A stretch of 64,000 nucleotides of DNA from Massilia sp. BSC265 (GTDB lineage: Bacteria; Pseudomonadota; Gammaproteobacteria; Burkholderiales; Burkholderiaceae_D): assembly GCF_000740675.1 (NCBI RefSeq), contig NZ_JPXI01000037.1:186001-250000 (forward strand). Direction: 5' to 3'. The notes under the pieces were generated by a model. The model ran no database searches. It saw nothing but the letters and a program-made list of their open reading frames with translations, and was not told the origin of the DNA. Below, piece after piece: positions 1-11,038 of the stretch (positions within the stretch are counted from its first letter, which is position 1; each line of letters opens with the position of its first letter). The position numbers were made by a program, and so were the translations under genes.

Positions 1-602
1 TCGGTGCGCAAACGGGCCTTGTTGACGGTCACATCGGCGAACCACCTCTCATGGAAGTTGAAGGCCATGCCGACCTGGGCGGTATAAGTGAACTTGTTGT
101 CGATGCTGAAGGTGGTCGGCACGCCGCGGCCCGGGTTGGTGATCGCGGTCATCCTGGCCGAACCACGCTCCTTCATGAAGTAGGCGTAGGTCGCGCCGAT
201 GCCCACGAAGGGACGGAACAGCGCGTTCGGTGCGCCGAAGCGGTATTGCGCGAACAGGGTCGCCGGCAGCGCCTCGACGGTGCCGAGCTGGCCGGTGCCG
301 GCGATGGCGCCGGCACCGTAGATCTTGTGCTTGTACGGCGTGCCCAGGGCGGTTTCGAGCGAGATGTTGTCGGTCAGGCCGTAAGCGAGGATCAGTACCG
401 GCTGGGTGTCTTTTTCGACGTCCGCCTTGGTGCCCGGCAGGGCCGGCGCGCTGATGTCGCCGCTCTCGACCTTCGGGGTCAACTGGTCGACGCCGAACTT
501 GGCGGTGAGCTGGCCGGCCGATTGGGCCGATGCCGTCGAGGCGCAGGCCAGCGCAGCCGCCACACCCAGCACTTTGACCAGACTGTCAAAACGTACTTTC
601 AT
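1..602 (-). CDS. OmpW family outer membrane protein (3' end outside window)
   Basis: The first 200 codons of an OmpW-type eight-stranded beta-barrel protein are present; the C-terminal strands lie beyond the window edge. The start ATG (reverse of 600-602) follows a GGGAG-like ribosome site. A signal peptide runs to about residue 26 and ends in ASA before a Gln. Family features visible are LPATLFAQYRFG, RPFVGIGATYAYF and a late FNFHERWFADV segment, matching the strand pattern of OmpW. OmpW proteins form narrow outer-membrane channels for small hydrophobic or ionic compounds; the substrate here cannot be read from sequence. The gene lies 54 bases downstream of the SGNH esterase on the same strand, with a hairpin between them. 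Confidence 0.85.
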   Translation of the reverse strand, partial: MKVRFDSLVKVLGVAAALACASTASAQSAGQLTAKFGVDQLTPKVESGDISAPALPGTKADVEKDTQPVLILAYGLTDNISLETALGTPYKHKIYGAGAIAGTGQLGTVEALPATLFAQYRFGAPNALFRPFVGIGATYAYFMKERGSARMTAITNPGRGVPTTFSIDNKFTYTAQVGMAFNFHERWFADVTVNKARLRT

Positions 603-622
603 TTTTTCTCCCGATTATTGTT

Positions 623-647
623 GAGGCCCGCCCTTCGGACGGACCTC
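623..647 (-). terminator. Hairpin between SGNH esterase and ompW-like gene
   Basis: Read on the minus strand, an arm GAGGTCCGTC pairs (with G-U wobbles) with GCGGGCCTC around a short loop. No long U-tract follows, so it could be a weak terminator, an attenuator or an mRNA-stabilising hairpin just ahead of the ompW-like ribosome site. Confidence 0.4.
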
Positions 648-656
648 GCAGCAGTT

Positions 657-2027
657 TTACAGCCAGCCCTTGACGGCCATTTCCTTGAGGACGTAACGCG
701 CCACCAGGTTGTTCTCGAACGGCGTCGGGTGGATGTCGTCCGCGAACATGTAGCGGCTGACGTCGCCGGCCACCGTGTTGCTGTTCGTGCAGATCAGAGA
801 GGTGGTACCCAACGAGTTTGGACCGCAGGCCGGAGTCGTGGTGTTGGTGAGACCGTACGGCGCCGGGTTCTTCACCTGGTCATTGCTGATGGTGTAGAGG
901 TCGACGTACAGGACACGCGGGTCGTCGGCGCCCAGGCCGGTCTTCAGCTGGGTGTTGAAGGCGTTGACCATGGCGGCGATCAGCTGCTGGATGTCGGCGG
1001 TCTTCGACTTGGCTGCCGGGGTGCTGGCCACGTCCGGCAGGTTGGCGACGATGACGTACTTGGCGCCCTTGGCGACGATCTCGTTCTTCACCAGGGTCGC
1101 CATCTGCGCCCCGGCGGTGCCCAGCTCCTGGACCAGCTTCGGACCATTGGCAGTCAGGAAGTCGGCGCCTGCCTTGTTGCCGGCAGCGGTGGCGTCGGCC
1201 TGGGCCTTGGTCACCATCGGGCCATGCACCGACGCCTGGGCCACGGCGGCATTGCCCGGCTGGATCGCAGCTGCGCCGACTGCCGCCGCGACGATGGTCT
1301 GGGTGGTGCTGCCCTGGCGTGCGCTCTCGGTCAGGATCGCTGCGCCGATGGCCTGGGCGGCGGCCTGCGGATTGGTGGCGCCGGCCGCCAGCTGGGCGGT
1401 CAGCGAGGTGGCGAAGGCTTGTTGGCCGGCGGTGTTGCCGGCAGCGCTTGCCTGGGCCTGCAGGGTGCTCAGGGCCATCAGCACATCGTTACCGCCCGAC
1501 AGGACGGTGACCAGCTCGGTGCCGCTGAACTTGTTGCCGCTGCGGGACAGGTGGTTGGCGACCTGGGTCACCAGCGGCACGGTCATCTCGCCGATCGGCG
1601 AGCCGGTGGCCGCATTGCCCGGGCCGATCGGGTTGGTCACGCGCGAGCCGCCCTGGGCGTAGTTGAAGCAGTTCAGGTTGTTCGTGATCGGCACCGAGAA
1701 GCCTTGTGCCGCATTGCCCTGCAGGCCGGTCTGGGCGGCGCACGGCGCCGGCAGTTTCAGCTCGGCTGCCAGAAATTCCACCCAGATCTTGCCGTTCAGT
1801 TCAGGATTCTTGGCAGTGCCATCGCCGTTGATGGTGAACTTGCCGCCGCCAGCCTGCTTGACCGCGCCCACGGCATACGTGCCGACGTCGGACAGGCTGT
1901 CGCCGAAGGAGACTTGCTGGGTAAAAGTGACTTTCTGCGTTTGGTCGCCGCCACTTGGGCTGGTTCCGCCGCATGCCGCCAGCACCGCTGCCGTCAGCAG
2001 GGCGAGCGCGAGTTTGGTTTGACGCAT
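657..2027 (-). CDS. SGNH/GDSL hydrolase family lipoprotein
   Basis: A 456-residue secreted esterase/lipase of the SGNH superfamily. The N-terminus carries a lipobox L16-A17-A18-C19, so the protein is probably acylated and membrane anchored. The catalytic serine lies in GDSL (residues 42-45, Ser44). A GGND block near the middle supplies the oxyanion Gly/Asn, and DDIHPT close to the C-terminus supplies the Asp-His pair. The central region (about 190-290) is very rich in Ala, Gln and Thr and looks like a flexible helical insertion. There is no C-terminal autotransporter barrel, unlike EstA. Substrate is unknown. It sits alone with its own upstream region, divergent from nothing, and is followed by the ompW-like gene. 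Confidence 0.85.
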   Translation of the reverse strand: MRQTKLALALLTAAVLAACGGTSPSGGDQTQKVTFTQQVSFGDSLSDVGTYAVGAVKQAGGGKFTINGDGTAKNPELNGKIWVEFLAAELKLPAPCAAQTGLQGNAAQGFSVPITNNLNCFNYAQGGSRVTNPIGPGNAATGSPIGEMTVPLVTQVANHLSRSGNKFSGTELVTVLSGGNDVLMALSTLQAQASAAGNTAGQQAFATSLTAQLAAGATNPQAAAQAIGAAILTESARQGSTTQTIVAAAVGAAAIQPGNAAVAQASVHGPMVTKAQADATAAGNKAGADFLTANGPKLVQELGTAGAQMATLVKNEIVAKGAKYVIVANLPDVASTPAAKSKTADIQQLIAAMVNAFNTQLKTGLGADDPRVLYVDLYTISNDQVKNPAPYGLTNTTTPACGPNSLGTTSLICTNSNTVAGDVSRYMFADDIHPTPFENNLVARYVLKEMAVKGWL

Positions 2028-2225
2028 TGTGTCTCCTAATATGAATTATTCTGAAACGAACGGGCGTGCTATTCGTCTCACAATAATATGCCAGTGTTGA
2101 ACTCCCTTGTATACGGAATGGTTGCCTGGATGTCCGTTTTTAGTGACAAGTGACAAACACGTCGGGGGCCGATGATAGCCCTGCCGTCGAGCCGGCATGA
2201 AGCGCTTGTTGAAGGCTGTGGTTTT

Positions 2226-2255
2226 GCAGAACGCCCGTACCTACGGGCGTTCTGC
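2226..2255. repeat. Perfect 14-bp hairpin after sua5
   Basis: Arms GCAGAACGCCCGTA and TACGGGCGTTCTGC are separated by only CC. It sits 13 bases past the sua5 stop codon. Neither strand has a U-tract directly after the stem (the four T bases are on the wrong side), so it is a strong hairpin but not a textbook intrinsic terminator. Confidence 0.7.
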
Positions 2256-2267
2256 CTGATGAGGCCC

Positions 2268-3311
2268 TTAAGCTGCCGGGCTATGCGGAGTGGATTGATT
2301 CAGCAGGCCATGGACAATGCCGGTCGAGCCGTGGGCGGCGCGGCGCAGGCGGTCGTTGACGCCCAACCAGGCCCCGCCCTGCGGTGGCGCTTCGACCAGG
2401 ATCACGTCCGCCCCATGGCCGTCCATCGCGCGCAGCGCGGCGTACAGCGCATGGGCGAAGCCGTCCGGGGTGGCCGGCAGGCGCAGCGCGGCATGCGTGC
2501 TGGGCATATCCGAGTAATGGATGAGCGCAACCTTGCGCCCCGCAGCGGCCAGTTCAGCCAGGGTCTGGTGCAGCGTGGCGCTGTCCTGCATCGCTACCGG
2601 CGTATGCGGCGCATAGTGCGATTCGAGCGTGCCCGAGGCGCGCGGGGCGGCGGCATCGGGTGCCGCCGGGACCCGGTCGATCACCGCGGCGATGGCATCA
2701 AGGCTGATGTGGCCCGGGCGCAGCAGCACCGGGCCATGCGTGGCCAGGCGCGACAGGTCGACGATGGTCGACTCGATGCCGACCTGCGAGGCGCCGCCGT
2801 CCAGCACCATGGCCACCGTGCCGTCCTGGCCGAATTCGTCGCGCACGTGCTGGGCCAGGGTCGGGCTGACCGCGCCGAACTTGTTGGCGGAAGGAGCAGC
2901 CACGCCGCCTTTGCCGCCCTTGAAGGCGCGCAGCAGCGCGATCGCCACCGGGTGCGAGGGGCAGCGCAGGCCGACCGTGTCCTGGCCGCCGCTGACGGCG
3001 TCCGGGATGTTCGGTGCGCGCTTGAGGATCATGGTCAGCGGGCCGGGCCAGAAGGCCTCGGCCAGCGCATGGGCCTCGACCGGGATATCGATGGCCCAGT
3101 AGTCGAGCGGCGCATCCGGCGCCAGGTGCACGATCACCGGGTGGTCCTGCGGACGGCCCTTGGCGGCGTAGATGGCCGCGACCGCGGCCGGGCTCTCGGC
3201 ATCCGCGCCGAGGCCGTACACGGTCTCGGTCGGGAAGGCGACCAGCGCGCCGGCTTCCAGCGCGCGTGCGGCAGCAATGATGGCGGCCTGGTCGAGGTTC
3301 TCGCTTGCCAT
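2268..3311 (-). CDS. tsaC: L-threonylcarbamoyladenylate synthase (Sua5/YrdC family)
   Basis: A 347-residue protein of the long Sua5 type. It makes threonylcarbamoyl-AMP from threonine, bicarbonate and ATP for the t6A modification of tRNAs reading ANN codons. The N-terminal YrdC domain (about 12-200) shows FPTETVYGLG, the KGRP substrate motif near residue 50 and APSANKFG. A C-terminal Sua5 domain follows, with SHYAP in the linker. The start ATG lies directly after the purK stop with GGAG upstream, so it is co-transcribed with the pur genes. The symbol could equally be sua5; the length fits Sua5 better than short TsaC. Confidence 0.93.
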   Translation of the reverse strand: MASENLDQAAIIAAARALEAGALVAFPTETVYGLGADAESPAAVAAIYAAKGRPQDHPVIVHLAPDAPLDYWAIDIPVEAHALAEAFWPGPLTMILKRAPNIPDAVSGGQDTVGLRCPSHPVAIALLRAFKGGKGGVAAPSANKFGAVSPTLAQHVRDEFGQDGTVAMVLDGGASQVGIESTIVDLSRLATHGPVLLRPGHISLDAIAAVIDRVPAAPDAAAPRASGTLESHYAPHTPVAMQDSATLHQTLAELAAAGRKVALIHYSDMPSTHAALRLPATPDGFAHALYAALRAMDGHGADVILVEAPPQGGAWLGVNDRLRRAAHGSTGIVHGLLNQSTPHSPAA

Positions 3312-3313
3312 CC

Positions 3314-4510
3314 TTACTCCGGGATTCCGAGGATGGCGCAGGCCTGGCGCAGGCCGGCCTGCGCTTCTTCCAGGGTCGGCGCCACGAAGGTGAGGTGGCC
3401 CATCTTGCGCGCGCGGCGCGGATCGTCCTTGCCGTACAGGTGCAGGTTCGCGCCCGGCAGCGCCAGGACGCGGTCCCAGGCCGGTTCGCGCGCCGCAGTT
3501 GCGTCACCTTCGCTGCCGCCTTCGAACCAGACATCGCCCAGGATATTGAGCATGACGGCGGGCGAATGCTGGCGCACGTCGCCCAGCGGCAGGCGCGCCA
3601 TTGCGCGCACCTGCTGCGCGAACTGGCTGGTGACGCAGGCGTCGATGGTGTAGTGGCCGCTGTTGTGCGGGCGCGGCGCCATCTCGTTGACCACCAGCGT
3701 GCCATCCTGCAGCACGAAGAATTCGATGCAGAGCACGCCCACATAGCCCAGCTGGGCCACGATGGCGCGCGCCGCATCCTGCGCCTGCTTGGCACAAGCT
3801 TCGGACACGTTCGGTCCCGGCACGGTGGTCGTGAACAGGATGCCGTCGCGGTGCACGTTCTCGGCGATCGGATAGACCACGGAAGCGCCGTCATGGCCGC
3901 GCGCGGTCAGGACCGAGACCTCGTAGGCCAGGGGCAGCATCTTCTCGAGCAGGCAGGTCACGCCCTGCATGGCATCGAAGGCGGCGCGCACGTCCTCGCG
4001 GGTGCGCACGCGCACCTGGCCCTTGCCGTCGTAGCCCATGCGCACGGTCTTCAGGATGCCCGGCAGCAGTTCGTCGTCGATGGCGTCGATGTCGGCGTGC
4101 GAAGCGATGGTCTTGTGCGGGGCCGGCATCACGCCGGAGCTCGGCGCACATTCGACGAAGAAGCGTTTTTCGGCGATACGGTCCTGGGCGATCGACACGC
4201 AGGACGCGCTTGGTGCCACGAAGCTGCGTTCGCCCAGCCAGGCCATGCTGTCGGCCGGGACGTTCTCGAATTCGGTGGTGACGGCGACGCAGGCCTGCGC
4301 CAGTTCGGCCAGACCGTTCGCGTCAAGATAGCTGGCCTTGATCAGGCGCTCGGCAACCTGCCCTGCCGGGCAGTCCTGGCTCGGTTCGAGCACCGCGACC
4401 TTGTAGCCCATCGCCTGGGCGGCGTGGGCGAACATGCGGCCGAGCTGGCCGCCGCCCATCACGCCGAGCCAGGCGGATGGATTGGCGGTAGGAAGAAACG
4501 ATTCACTCAT
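3314..4510 (-). CDS. purK: 5-(carboxyamino)imidazole ribonucleotide synthase
   Basis: A 398-residue ATP-grasp enzyme of de novo purine synthesis: it carboxylates AIR to N5-CAIR using ATP and bicarbonate. The N-terminal glycine-rich segment [14 protein letters not shown], the central ATP-grasp fold with [10 protein letters not shown], and [15 protein letters not shown] near residue 270 are diagnostic of PurK. Length is as expected for the family. It overlaps the end of purE by 8 bases, indicating translational coupling of the two consecutive carboxylation steps. Confidence 0.97.
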   Translation of the reverse strand: MSESFLPTANPSAWLGVMGGGQLGRMFAHAAQAMGYKVAVLEPSQDCPAGQVAERLIKASYLDANGLAELAQACVAVTTEFENVPADSMAWLGERSFVAPSASCVSIAQDRIAEKRFFVECAPSSGVMPAPHKTIASHADIDAIDDELLPGILKTVRMGYDGKGQVRVRTREDVRAAFDAMQGVTCLLEKMLPLAYEVSVLTARGHDGASVVYPIAENVHRDGILFTTTVPGPNVSEACAKQAQDAARAIVAQLGYVGVLCIEFFVLQDGTLVVNEMAPRPHNSGHYTIDACVTSQFAQQVRAMARLPLGDVRQHSPAVMLNILGDVWFEGGSEGDATAAREPAWDRVLALPGANLHLYGKDDPRRARKMGHLTFVAPTLEEAQAGLRQACAILGIPE

Positions 4511-5024
4511 GCGTCAACACGGGAAGAGTCATGGCCTGGGCGGCCGCGGTCTGCTCGGCGCGGAAAGCCAGCAGGCGCTGCGCCAGCGCTTCGTCGGTCG
4601 CAGCCAGGATCGCCACTGCGGTCAGGGCCGCGTTGGCGGCGCCGGCCTCGCCGATGGCGAAGGTCGACACCGGCACGCCCTTCGGCATCTGCACGATGGA
4701 GAGCAGCGAATCCTCGCCGCGCAGGTACTTCGAGGGCACCGGCACGCCCAGCACCGGCACGATGGTCTTGGCAGCCACCATGCCCGGCAGGTGAGCGGCG
4801 CCCCCTGCTCCGGCGATGATGGCGCGCAGGCCGCGCTCGCGTGCGGTTTCGGCATAGGTGAACATCTCGTCCGGCATGCGATGCGCCGAGATCACTTGCG
4901 CTTCGAAGGGCACGCCGAACTGCTTCAGGATGTCGACCGCATTCTTCATCACGTCCCAGTCCGAGGACGAACCCATGATGACGCCGACGACCGGCTTGTC
5001 GCTTTTACTCACTGCGTCACTCAT
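4503..5024 (-). CDS. purE: 5-(carboxyamino)imidazole ribonucleotide mutase
   Basis: A 173-residue class I PurE that moves the carboxylate of N5-CAIR to give CAIR. Visible signatures are GSSSDWDVM near the N-terminus, SAHRMPDEM (active-site His) near residue 45, and [10 protein letters not shown] about residues 70-80. It lies between purC (3-base gap) and purK (8-base overlap), forming purC-purE-purK. Length is typical, with a short N-terminal extension ([10 protein letters not shown]) before the first strand. Confidence 0.97.
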   Translation of the reverse strand: MSDAVSKSDKPVVGVIMGSSSDWDVMKNAVDILKQFGVPFEAQVISAHRMPDEMFTYAETARERGLRAIIAGAGGAAHLPGMVAAKTIVPVLGVPVPSKYLRGEDSLLSIVQMPKGVPVSTFAIGEAGAANAALTAVAILAATDEALAQRLLAFRAEQTAAAQAMTLPVLTHE

Positions 5025-5027
5025 CGT

Positions 5028-5924
5028 TCAGGCCTTCAGCTTCTCGCCGGTGAGGCGTTCGATGGCTTCGAAATACTTGGCCTGGGTCTTCTCGATGACG
5101 TCCTGCGGCAGGGCCGGGGCCGGGGCGGTCTTGCCCCAGTCCTTCAGGGTTTCGAGGTAGTCGCGCACGAACTGCTTGTCGAAGGACGGCGGCGACATGC
5201 CCGGCGCGTACGAGTCGGCCGGCCAGAAGCGCGAGGAGTCGGCGGTCAGCACTTCGTCCATCAGGTGCAGGGTGCCGTTGTCGTCCAGGCCGAATTCGAA
5301 CTTGGTGTCGGCGATGATGATGCCGCGGGTCGCCGCGTATTCGGCGGCGGTGGTGTAGAGCTGGATGCTGATGTCGCGCATCTTGGCGGCGAGTTCCTTG
5401 CCGATGCGGTTTTCCATCTCTTCGAAGGAAATGTTCTCGTCGTGTTCGCCGATGTCGGCCTTGGCGGCCGGGGTGAACAGCGGCTGCGGCAGCTTGTCGG
5501 CCTGGCGCAGGCCGGCGGGCAACTGGATGCCGCAGATGGCGCCGCTTTCCTGATAATCCTTCCAGCCCGAGCCGATGATGTAGCCGCGCACGACGGCTTC
5601 GACCAGGATCGGCTTGAGGCGCTTGGCCACGACGGCGCGGCCGCGGACCTGCTCCACTTCTTCCGGTGCGACGACCGATTCCGGCGCCACGCCGGTCAGG
5701 TGGTTCGGCACGATGTGGCCGAGCTTCTCGAACCAGAAGTCGCTCATCTGGTTCAGCACCATGCCCTTGCCCGGGATCGGCTCGTTCATGACCACGTCGA
5801 AGGCCGACAGGCGGTCGGTGGTGACGATCAGGATCTTGTCGTCGCCGACAGCGTAGTTGTCGCGCACCTTGCCATGACCGAGCAATGGCAGGGACTTGAT
5901 GGTGGATTTGTAGAGGCTGTTCAT
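5028..5924 (-). CDS. purC: Phosphoribosylaminoimidazole-succinocarboxamide synthase
   Basis: A 298-residue SAICAR synthase, joining aspartate to CAIR with ATP, the step after PurE. It is of the longer type also seen in yeast rather than the 240-residue E. coli form. Signatures are [12 protein letters not shown] at the N-terminus, [13 protein letters not shown] in the middle, [10 protein letters not shown], and [10 protein letters not shown] with [11 protein letters not shown] in the C-terminal part. It heads the purC-purE-purK-sua5 run. A 145-base gap separates it from fba upstream, which probably contains its own promoter. Confidence 0.97.
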   Translation of the reverse strand: MNSLYKSTIKSLPLLGHGKVRDNYAVGDDKILIVTTDRLSAFDVVMNEPIPGKGMVLNQMSDFWFEKLGHIVPNHLTGVAPESVVAPEEVEQVRGRAVVAKRLKPILVEAVVRGYIIGSGWKDYQESGAICGIQLPAGLRQADKLPQPLFTPAAKADIGEHDENISFEEMENRIGKELAAKMRDISIQLYTTAAEYAATRGIIIADTKFEFGLDDNGTLHLMDEVLTADSSRFWPADSYAPGMSPPSFDKQFVRDYLETLKDWGKTAPAPALPQDVIEKTQAKYFEAIERLTGEKLKA

Positions 5925-6069
5925 AGAAGGGATATCAGGGAAACAGAGCCGGAGAAGGCCTCCGGTAAAGGTGTCCAGACCGGGGATGGCCTGGACCGAA
6001 TGCGTAATTTTACGTCAATTCTCATCGCGCCGCCGCAGGAGGTGCAGCAGCGCAATGCGATGTCGATGC

Positions 6070-7134
6070 TTACTGGACGATCTGCGCCAGCTCGCCTGCC
6101 TTGTAGCGCTCGGCCATCTTCTCCAGCGGCACCGGCTTGATCTTGGCTGCCATGCCTTCGCAGCCGAAGGACAGGTAGCGTGCCTTGCAGATCTCGGTGG
6201 CGGCTTCGCGGGCCGGCTTCAGGTAGTCGCGCGGGTCGAATTTCGACGGGTTCTGGAACATGTACTTGCGGATCGCAGCGGTCATGGCCAGGCGGATGTC
6301 GGTGTCGATGTTGATCTTGCGAACGCCGTGCTTGATGCCTTCCTGGATCTCTTCGACCGGCACGCCGTAGGTCTCTTTCATGTCACCGCCGAATTCGCGG
6401 ATGATGGCCAGCAGTTCCTGCGGTACCGAGGAGGAGCCGTGCATCACCAGGTGGGTGTTCGGGATGCGCGCGTGGATTTCCTTGATGCGGTCGATCGCCA
6501 GGATGTCGCCGGTCGGCTTGCGGGTGAATTTATACGCGCCATGCGAGGTGCCGATCGCGATGGCCAGGGCGTCGCACTGCGTCTTGGCGACGAAGTCGGC
6601 AGCCTGGGCCACGTCGGTCAGCAGCTGCTCGCGGGTCATGGTGCCGTCGGCGCCGTGGCCGTCTTCCTTGTCGCCCTTCATGGTCTCGAGCGAACCGAGC
6701 ACGCCCAGTTCGGCTTCGACCGTCACGCCGATCGAGTGCGCGAACTTGACGACTTCACGCGAGACTTCCACGTTGTATTCGTAGGAAGCGACCGACTTGC
6801 CGTCGGCCTCGAGCGAACCGTCCATCATCACCGAGCTGAAACCCGAACGGATCGCAGCCATGCAGACCGCCGGCGACTGGCCGTGGTCCTGGTGCATGAC
6901 GACCGGGATGTGCGGGTAGGCTTCGACGGCGGCGTCGATCAGGTGGCGCAGGAAGGCTTCGCCTGCATATTTGCGCGCGCCGGCCGAGGCTTGCATGATG
7001 ACCGGGCTGTTGGTAGCGTCGGCGGCGGCCATGATGGCCTGCACCTGCTCCAGGTTGTTGACGTTAAAAGCCGGCAGGCCATAACCGTTTTCGGCGGCAT
7101 GGTCCAGCAGTTGACGCAGCGATACGAGTGCCAT
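6070..7134 (-). CDS. fba: Class II fructose-1,6-bisphosphate aldolase
   Basis: A 354-residue zinc-dependent aldolase of the Calvin-cycle-type subfamily (also called fbaA or cbbA), cleaving fructose-1,6-bisphosphate to DHAP and glyceraldehyde-3-phosphate. Zinc and phosphate binding residues are seen in [11 protein letters not shown] (near 80), [30 protein letters not shown] and KINIDTDIR. Start ATG has GGAG upstream. It follows pyk with a 19-base gap, so pgk-pyk-fba may be partly co-transcribed, although a terminator lies between pgk and pyk. Confidence 0.96.
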   Translation of the reverse strand: MALVSLRQLLDHAAENGYGLPAFNVNNLEQVQAIMAAADATNSPVIMQASAGARKYAGEAFLRHLIDAAVEAYPHIPVVMHQDHGQSPAVCMAAIRSGFSSVMMDGSLEADGKSVASYEYNVEVSREVVKFAHSIGVTVEAELGVLGSLETMKGDKEDGHGADGTMTREQLLTDVAQAADFVAKTQCDALAIAIGTSHGAYKFTRKPTGDILAIDRIKEIHARIPNTHLVMHGSSSVPQELLAIIREFGGDMKETYGVPVEEIQEGIKHGVRKINIDTDIRLAMTAAIRKYMFQNPSKFDPRDYLKPAREAATEICKARYLSFGCEGMAAKIKPVPLEKMAERYKAGELAQIVQ

Positions 7135-7153
7135 GGTTGATTACTCCAAACAA

Positions 7154-8632
7154 TTAAGAAACTATTTCGTCCAGCTCGCCCACGCGCACGATCTTGAGCG
7201 CATTGGTGCCGCCGGCCTGGCCCATCGGTGAGCCCCAGGTCACGACGATCAGGTCGCCCTTGCGCACCATGCCTTCGCGAATCAGGACTTCTTCGGCCTT
7301 GCGCAGCACCGCGTGGCTGCCACCTTCCTGCAGGAGGTGGAATGCTCGCACGTTCCGGTACAGGGACGCCTTGCGCTGCGTCGTCTGCAGCGGGGTCAGG
7401 GCGAAGATCGGGGTGTCGATCGAGTGGCGGCTCATCCACAGTGCGGTCGAGCCCGATTCGGTCAGCGCCACGATCGCCTTCACCTTCAGGTGGTGGGCCG
7501 TAAACAGGGTGCCGTAGGCGATCGACTGGTCGATGCGGGTGAACTGGACATTCAGGAAATCTGCGTCCTGCTTGTTGTATTCGGACTGTTCCGCTTCCAG
7601 ACAAATGGCGGCCATCATCTCGACGGTTTCGACCGGGTACTTGCCCGATGCGGTCTCGGCCGAGGCCATGACGGCGTCGGTGCCGTCCAGCACGGCGTTC
7701 GCCACGTCCGAGACTTCGGCGCGGGTCGGCACGGCGTTGACGATCATCGACTCCATCATCTGGGTCGCGGTGATGGCCAGCTTGTTGGAAGCGCGCGCCA
7801 TCTTGATCATGCGCTTTTGCAGCGCCGGCACGGCCGCGTTGCCCACTTCCACCGCCAGGTCGCCGCGCGCCACCATGATGCCGTCCGAGGCGTCCAGGAT
7901 TTCCTGCAGCACGGGGATGGCTTCGGCGCGCTCGATCTTGGCGATCATCATCGGCTTGTGGCCGTAGGGCTCGCCGGCGATATTGGCCAGCTGGCGCGCC
8001 ATTTCCATGTCGGTGGCGTTCTTCGGGAAGGAGATCGCCAGGTAGTCGGCCTGGAAGCTCATCGCGGTCTTGATGTCTTCCATGTCCTTCGAGGTCAGGG
8101 CCGGCGCCGTCAGGCCGCCGCCCTGGCGGTTGATGCCCTTGTTGTTCGACAGCTCGCCGCCCACCTTCACGGTGGTGCAGATCTCGTGGCCGATGACCTT
8201 GTCGACGATCAGCACGATCAGGCCGTCGTTCAGCAGCAGCTTGTCACCCGGCTTGACGTCGCGCGGCAGGGCCTTGTAGTCGAGGCCGACGCGCTCCTGG
8301 TTGCCCAGTTCGCCGTTCTCGCCCCATTTGGCGTCGAGGATGAACTTGTCGCCGTTGTTCAGGAAGATCTTGCCTTCTTCAAACTTACCGACGCGGATCT
8401 TCGGCCCCTGCATGTCGGCCATGATCGCTACTTCGACACCGCATTCTGCGGCCGCGCGGCGCACCAGGGCGGCGCGATCGATGTGGTCCTGCGCCTTGCC
8501 GTGCGAGAAGTTCAGGCGCACGACGTCGACGCCGGCGCGGATCATTTTGACGAGGATGTCGAAGTCGGTCGACGCAGGGCCGATGGTGGCGACGATCTTG
8601 GTGGCGTTGTACATGGGGCGCGCAGCTTGCAT
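7154..8632 (-). CDS. pyk: Pyruvate kinase
   Basis: A 492-residue pyruvate kinase converting phosphoenolpyruvate and ADP to pyruvate and ATP. Visible are KIVATIGPAS, VVRLNFSHG, ADMQGPKIRVG, the active-site signature MIAKIERAEA, MVARGDLAVEVG and TATQMMESM. The chosen ATG has AAGGA about ten bases upstream; an internal ATG seven codons later lacks a ribosome site. It lies between pgk and fba, so the cluster covers three glycolytic/gluconeogenic steps. Confidence 0.96.
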   Translation of the reverse strand: MQAARPMYNATKIVATIGPASTDFDILVKMIRAGVDVVRLNFSHGKAQDHIDRAALVRRAAAECGVEVAIMADMQGPKIRVGKFEEGKIFLNNGDKFILDAKWGENGELGNQERVGLDYKALPRDVKPGDKLLLNDGLIVLIVDKVIGHEICTTVKVGGELSNNKGINRQGGGLTAPALTSKDMEDIKTAMSFQADYLAISFPKNATDMEMARQLANIAGEPYGHKPMMIAKIERAEAIPVLQEILDASDGIMVARGDLAVEVGNAAVPALQKRMIKMARASNKLAITATQMMESMIVNAVPTRAEVSDVANAVLDGTDAVMASAETASGKYPVETVEMMAAICLEAEQSEYNKQDADFLNVQFTRIDQSIAYGTLFTAHHLKVKAIVALTESGSTALWMSRHSIDTPIFALTPLQTTQRKASLYRNVRAFHLLQEGGSHAVLRKAEEVLIREGMVRKGDLIVVTWGSPMGQAGGTNALKIVRVGELDEIVS

Positions 8633-8649
8633 GTGGTTGAAATCCTTGT

Positions 8650-8683
8650 TCTGAAAAGAGAAGCGCAGCCTCGGGGCTGCGCT
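8650..8683 (-). terminator. Intrinsic terminator after pgk
   Basis: On the minus strand, AGCGCAGCC and GGCTGCGCT form a 9-bp GC-rich stem with a short loop, followed by TCTCTTTTC. It sits 9 bases after the pgk stop and ahead of the pyk ribosome site, so it probably reduces read-through from pgk into pyk. Confidence 0.8.
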
Positions 8684-8691
8684 GGTACTGA

Positions 8692-9897
<1,206 letters not shown>

Positions 9898-9939
9898 TGG
9901 CTAGTCAACAGTAAAATAGTGAAAAAACGTCATTGTACA

Positions 9940-10284
9940 TTAGGGGACCTGTCCAAAAACGTGTAGTACGCGCAACAGTGTGAATACCATCATGCCGAAG
10001 ATGATCGTCATCAGCATGCTGCGGCGCCAAAGATAGACAGCCAGCGCCGCGAGAGCTGCGATCAGCTTGGGATTGGCCAGCGTGAGCTGGGCCTGGCCCT
10101 GGGTGTCGATCAGCAGGTCCGGGCCGATGATGGCCGCGAGCGCGCAGGCCGGCGCATAGCGCAGCATCTCCTGCACCCGCGGCGGGATGGTGACGCGGTG
10201 GCCGATCAGCCAGAACGAACTGCGGGTGGCGGCGGTAGCAATGCACAGCACGCCGATGGTGACCCATATTTCCCAATCAGCCAT
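9940..10284 (-). CDS. azlD: AzlD family branched-chain amino acid transport subunit
   Basis: A 114-residue hydrophobic protein with about four membrane helices. Typical AzlD features are the TRSSFWLIG segment near residue 25 and RYAPACALAAIIGPDLL in the middle. AzlD is the small partner of AzlC; together they export branched-chain amino acids (BrnFE type). The start ATG overlaps the azlC stop by 8 bases, a conserved coupling for this pair. Substrate assignment is from the family only. Confidence 0.88.
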   Translation of the reverse strand: MADWEIWVTIGVLCIATAATRSSFWLIGHRVTIPPRVQEMLRYAPACALAAIIGPDLLIDTQGQAQLTLANPKLIAALAALAVYLWRRSMLMTIIFGMMVFTLLRVLHVFGQVP

Positions 10285-11038
10285 GCTTGGCCTTCCGTTT
10301 TTCAAGGGACTCTTCGACAAGCATCGAAGTGACCATGCCGACCACCACGGCGAGCAGCAGCCCGAGCTTGTACGGCAGGCCGTAGGCCAGCACCGAGACC
10401 ACGATGGCGACCGCGACCCCGCACAATGCCGCGTTGTTGATGATGAGCGGCACCATGATGCACAGGATCGCCAGCGTGCCGGCAAAACCCAGCCCCCATT
10501 CCGTCGGGATGGCGCTGCCCAGGAAGATGCCGATCAGCGAACCGGCCTGCCAGGCAAACCAGTTCGGGTACATCAGCCCCTTCAGGTAAGACAGTTTGCC
10601 GGCGACGCGTTCGGCGGTCGGATAGCGCTGCAGGAACATCGCCACGGTCAGGTCGCCGGAGACGTAGCCGAGCAGGAAGCGCTGCTTCCACGGCAGGTGC
10701 GCGAAGTGCGGCCCGAGCAGTGCGGAGAAGATGACGAAGCGCAGGTTGACCACCAGGGCGGTGGCGAAGATGACCCAGATCGGCGCGGCGGCCGCGATCA
10801 GGGGAAGTGAGGCGAGCTGGGCGGAGCCAGCAAAGACCAGCAGGGTCATGCCGACCGCCTGCGCTGCCGTCAGGCCGCTCTTGACCATTGCGATGCCGAC
10901 GACCAGACCCCAGGCGCCGATGCCGAACAGGGATGGCAGGCCGGTCTTGAAGCCTTCACGCCAGGCGGCGGGGTCGTGGGCTTCAGCGGGTTCCATGGTG
11001 ACAGCGGGCTGCTGGCCTGGCGGCGAGGCCAGGCTCAT
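10277..11038 (-). CDS. azlC: AzlC family branched-chain amino acid permease
   Basis: A 253-residue membrane protein, large subunit of an AzlCD/BrnFE-type amino acid exporter. After a hydrophilic N-terminus it reads WREGFKTGLPSLFGIGAWGLVVGIAM, then several helices with FAGSAQLASL, the usual AzlC signature. The start was placed at 11038 because AGGAAATCAAC precedes this ATG; a longer open frame upstream lacks a ribosome site. It is divergent from the zinc-finger gene at 11263, with a shared 224-base control region. Confidence 0.9.
   Translation of the reverse strand: MSLASPPGQQPAVTMEPAEAHDPAAWREGFKTGLPSLFGIGAWGLVVGIAMVKSGLTAAQAVGMTLLVFAGSAQLASLPLIAAAAPIWVIFATALVVNLRFVIFSALLGPHFAHLPWKQRFLLGYVSGDLTVAMFLQRYPTAERVAGKLSYLKGLMYPNWFAWQAGSLIGIFLGSAIPTEWGLGFAGTLAILCIMVPLIINNAALCGVAVAIVVSVLAYGLPYKLGLLLAVVVGMVTSMLVEESLEKRKAKHG

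Noticed and set aside
51..2039. Long plus-strand open frame opposite the OmpW-like and SGNH genes, and many similar long antisense frames across the window
   Set aside because: They mirror real genes in very GC-rich DNA, have Arg/Gly/His-rich composition, no family resemblance and no ribosome sites; the opposite-strand genes have clear motifs.
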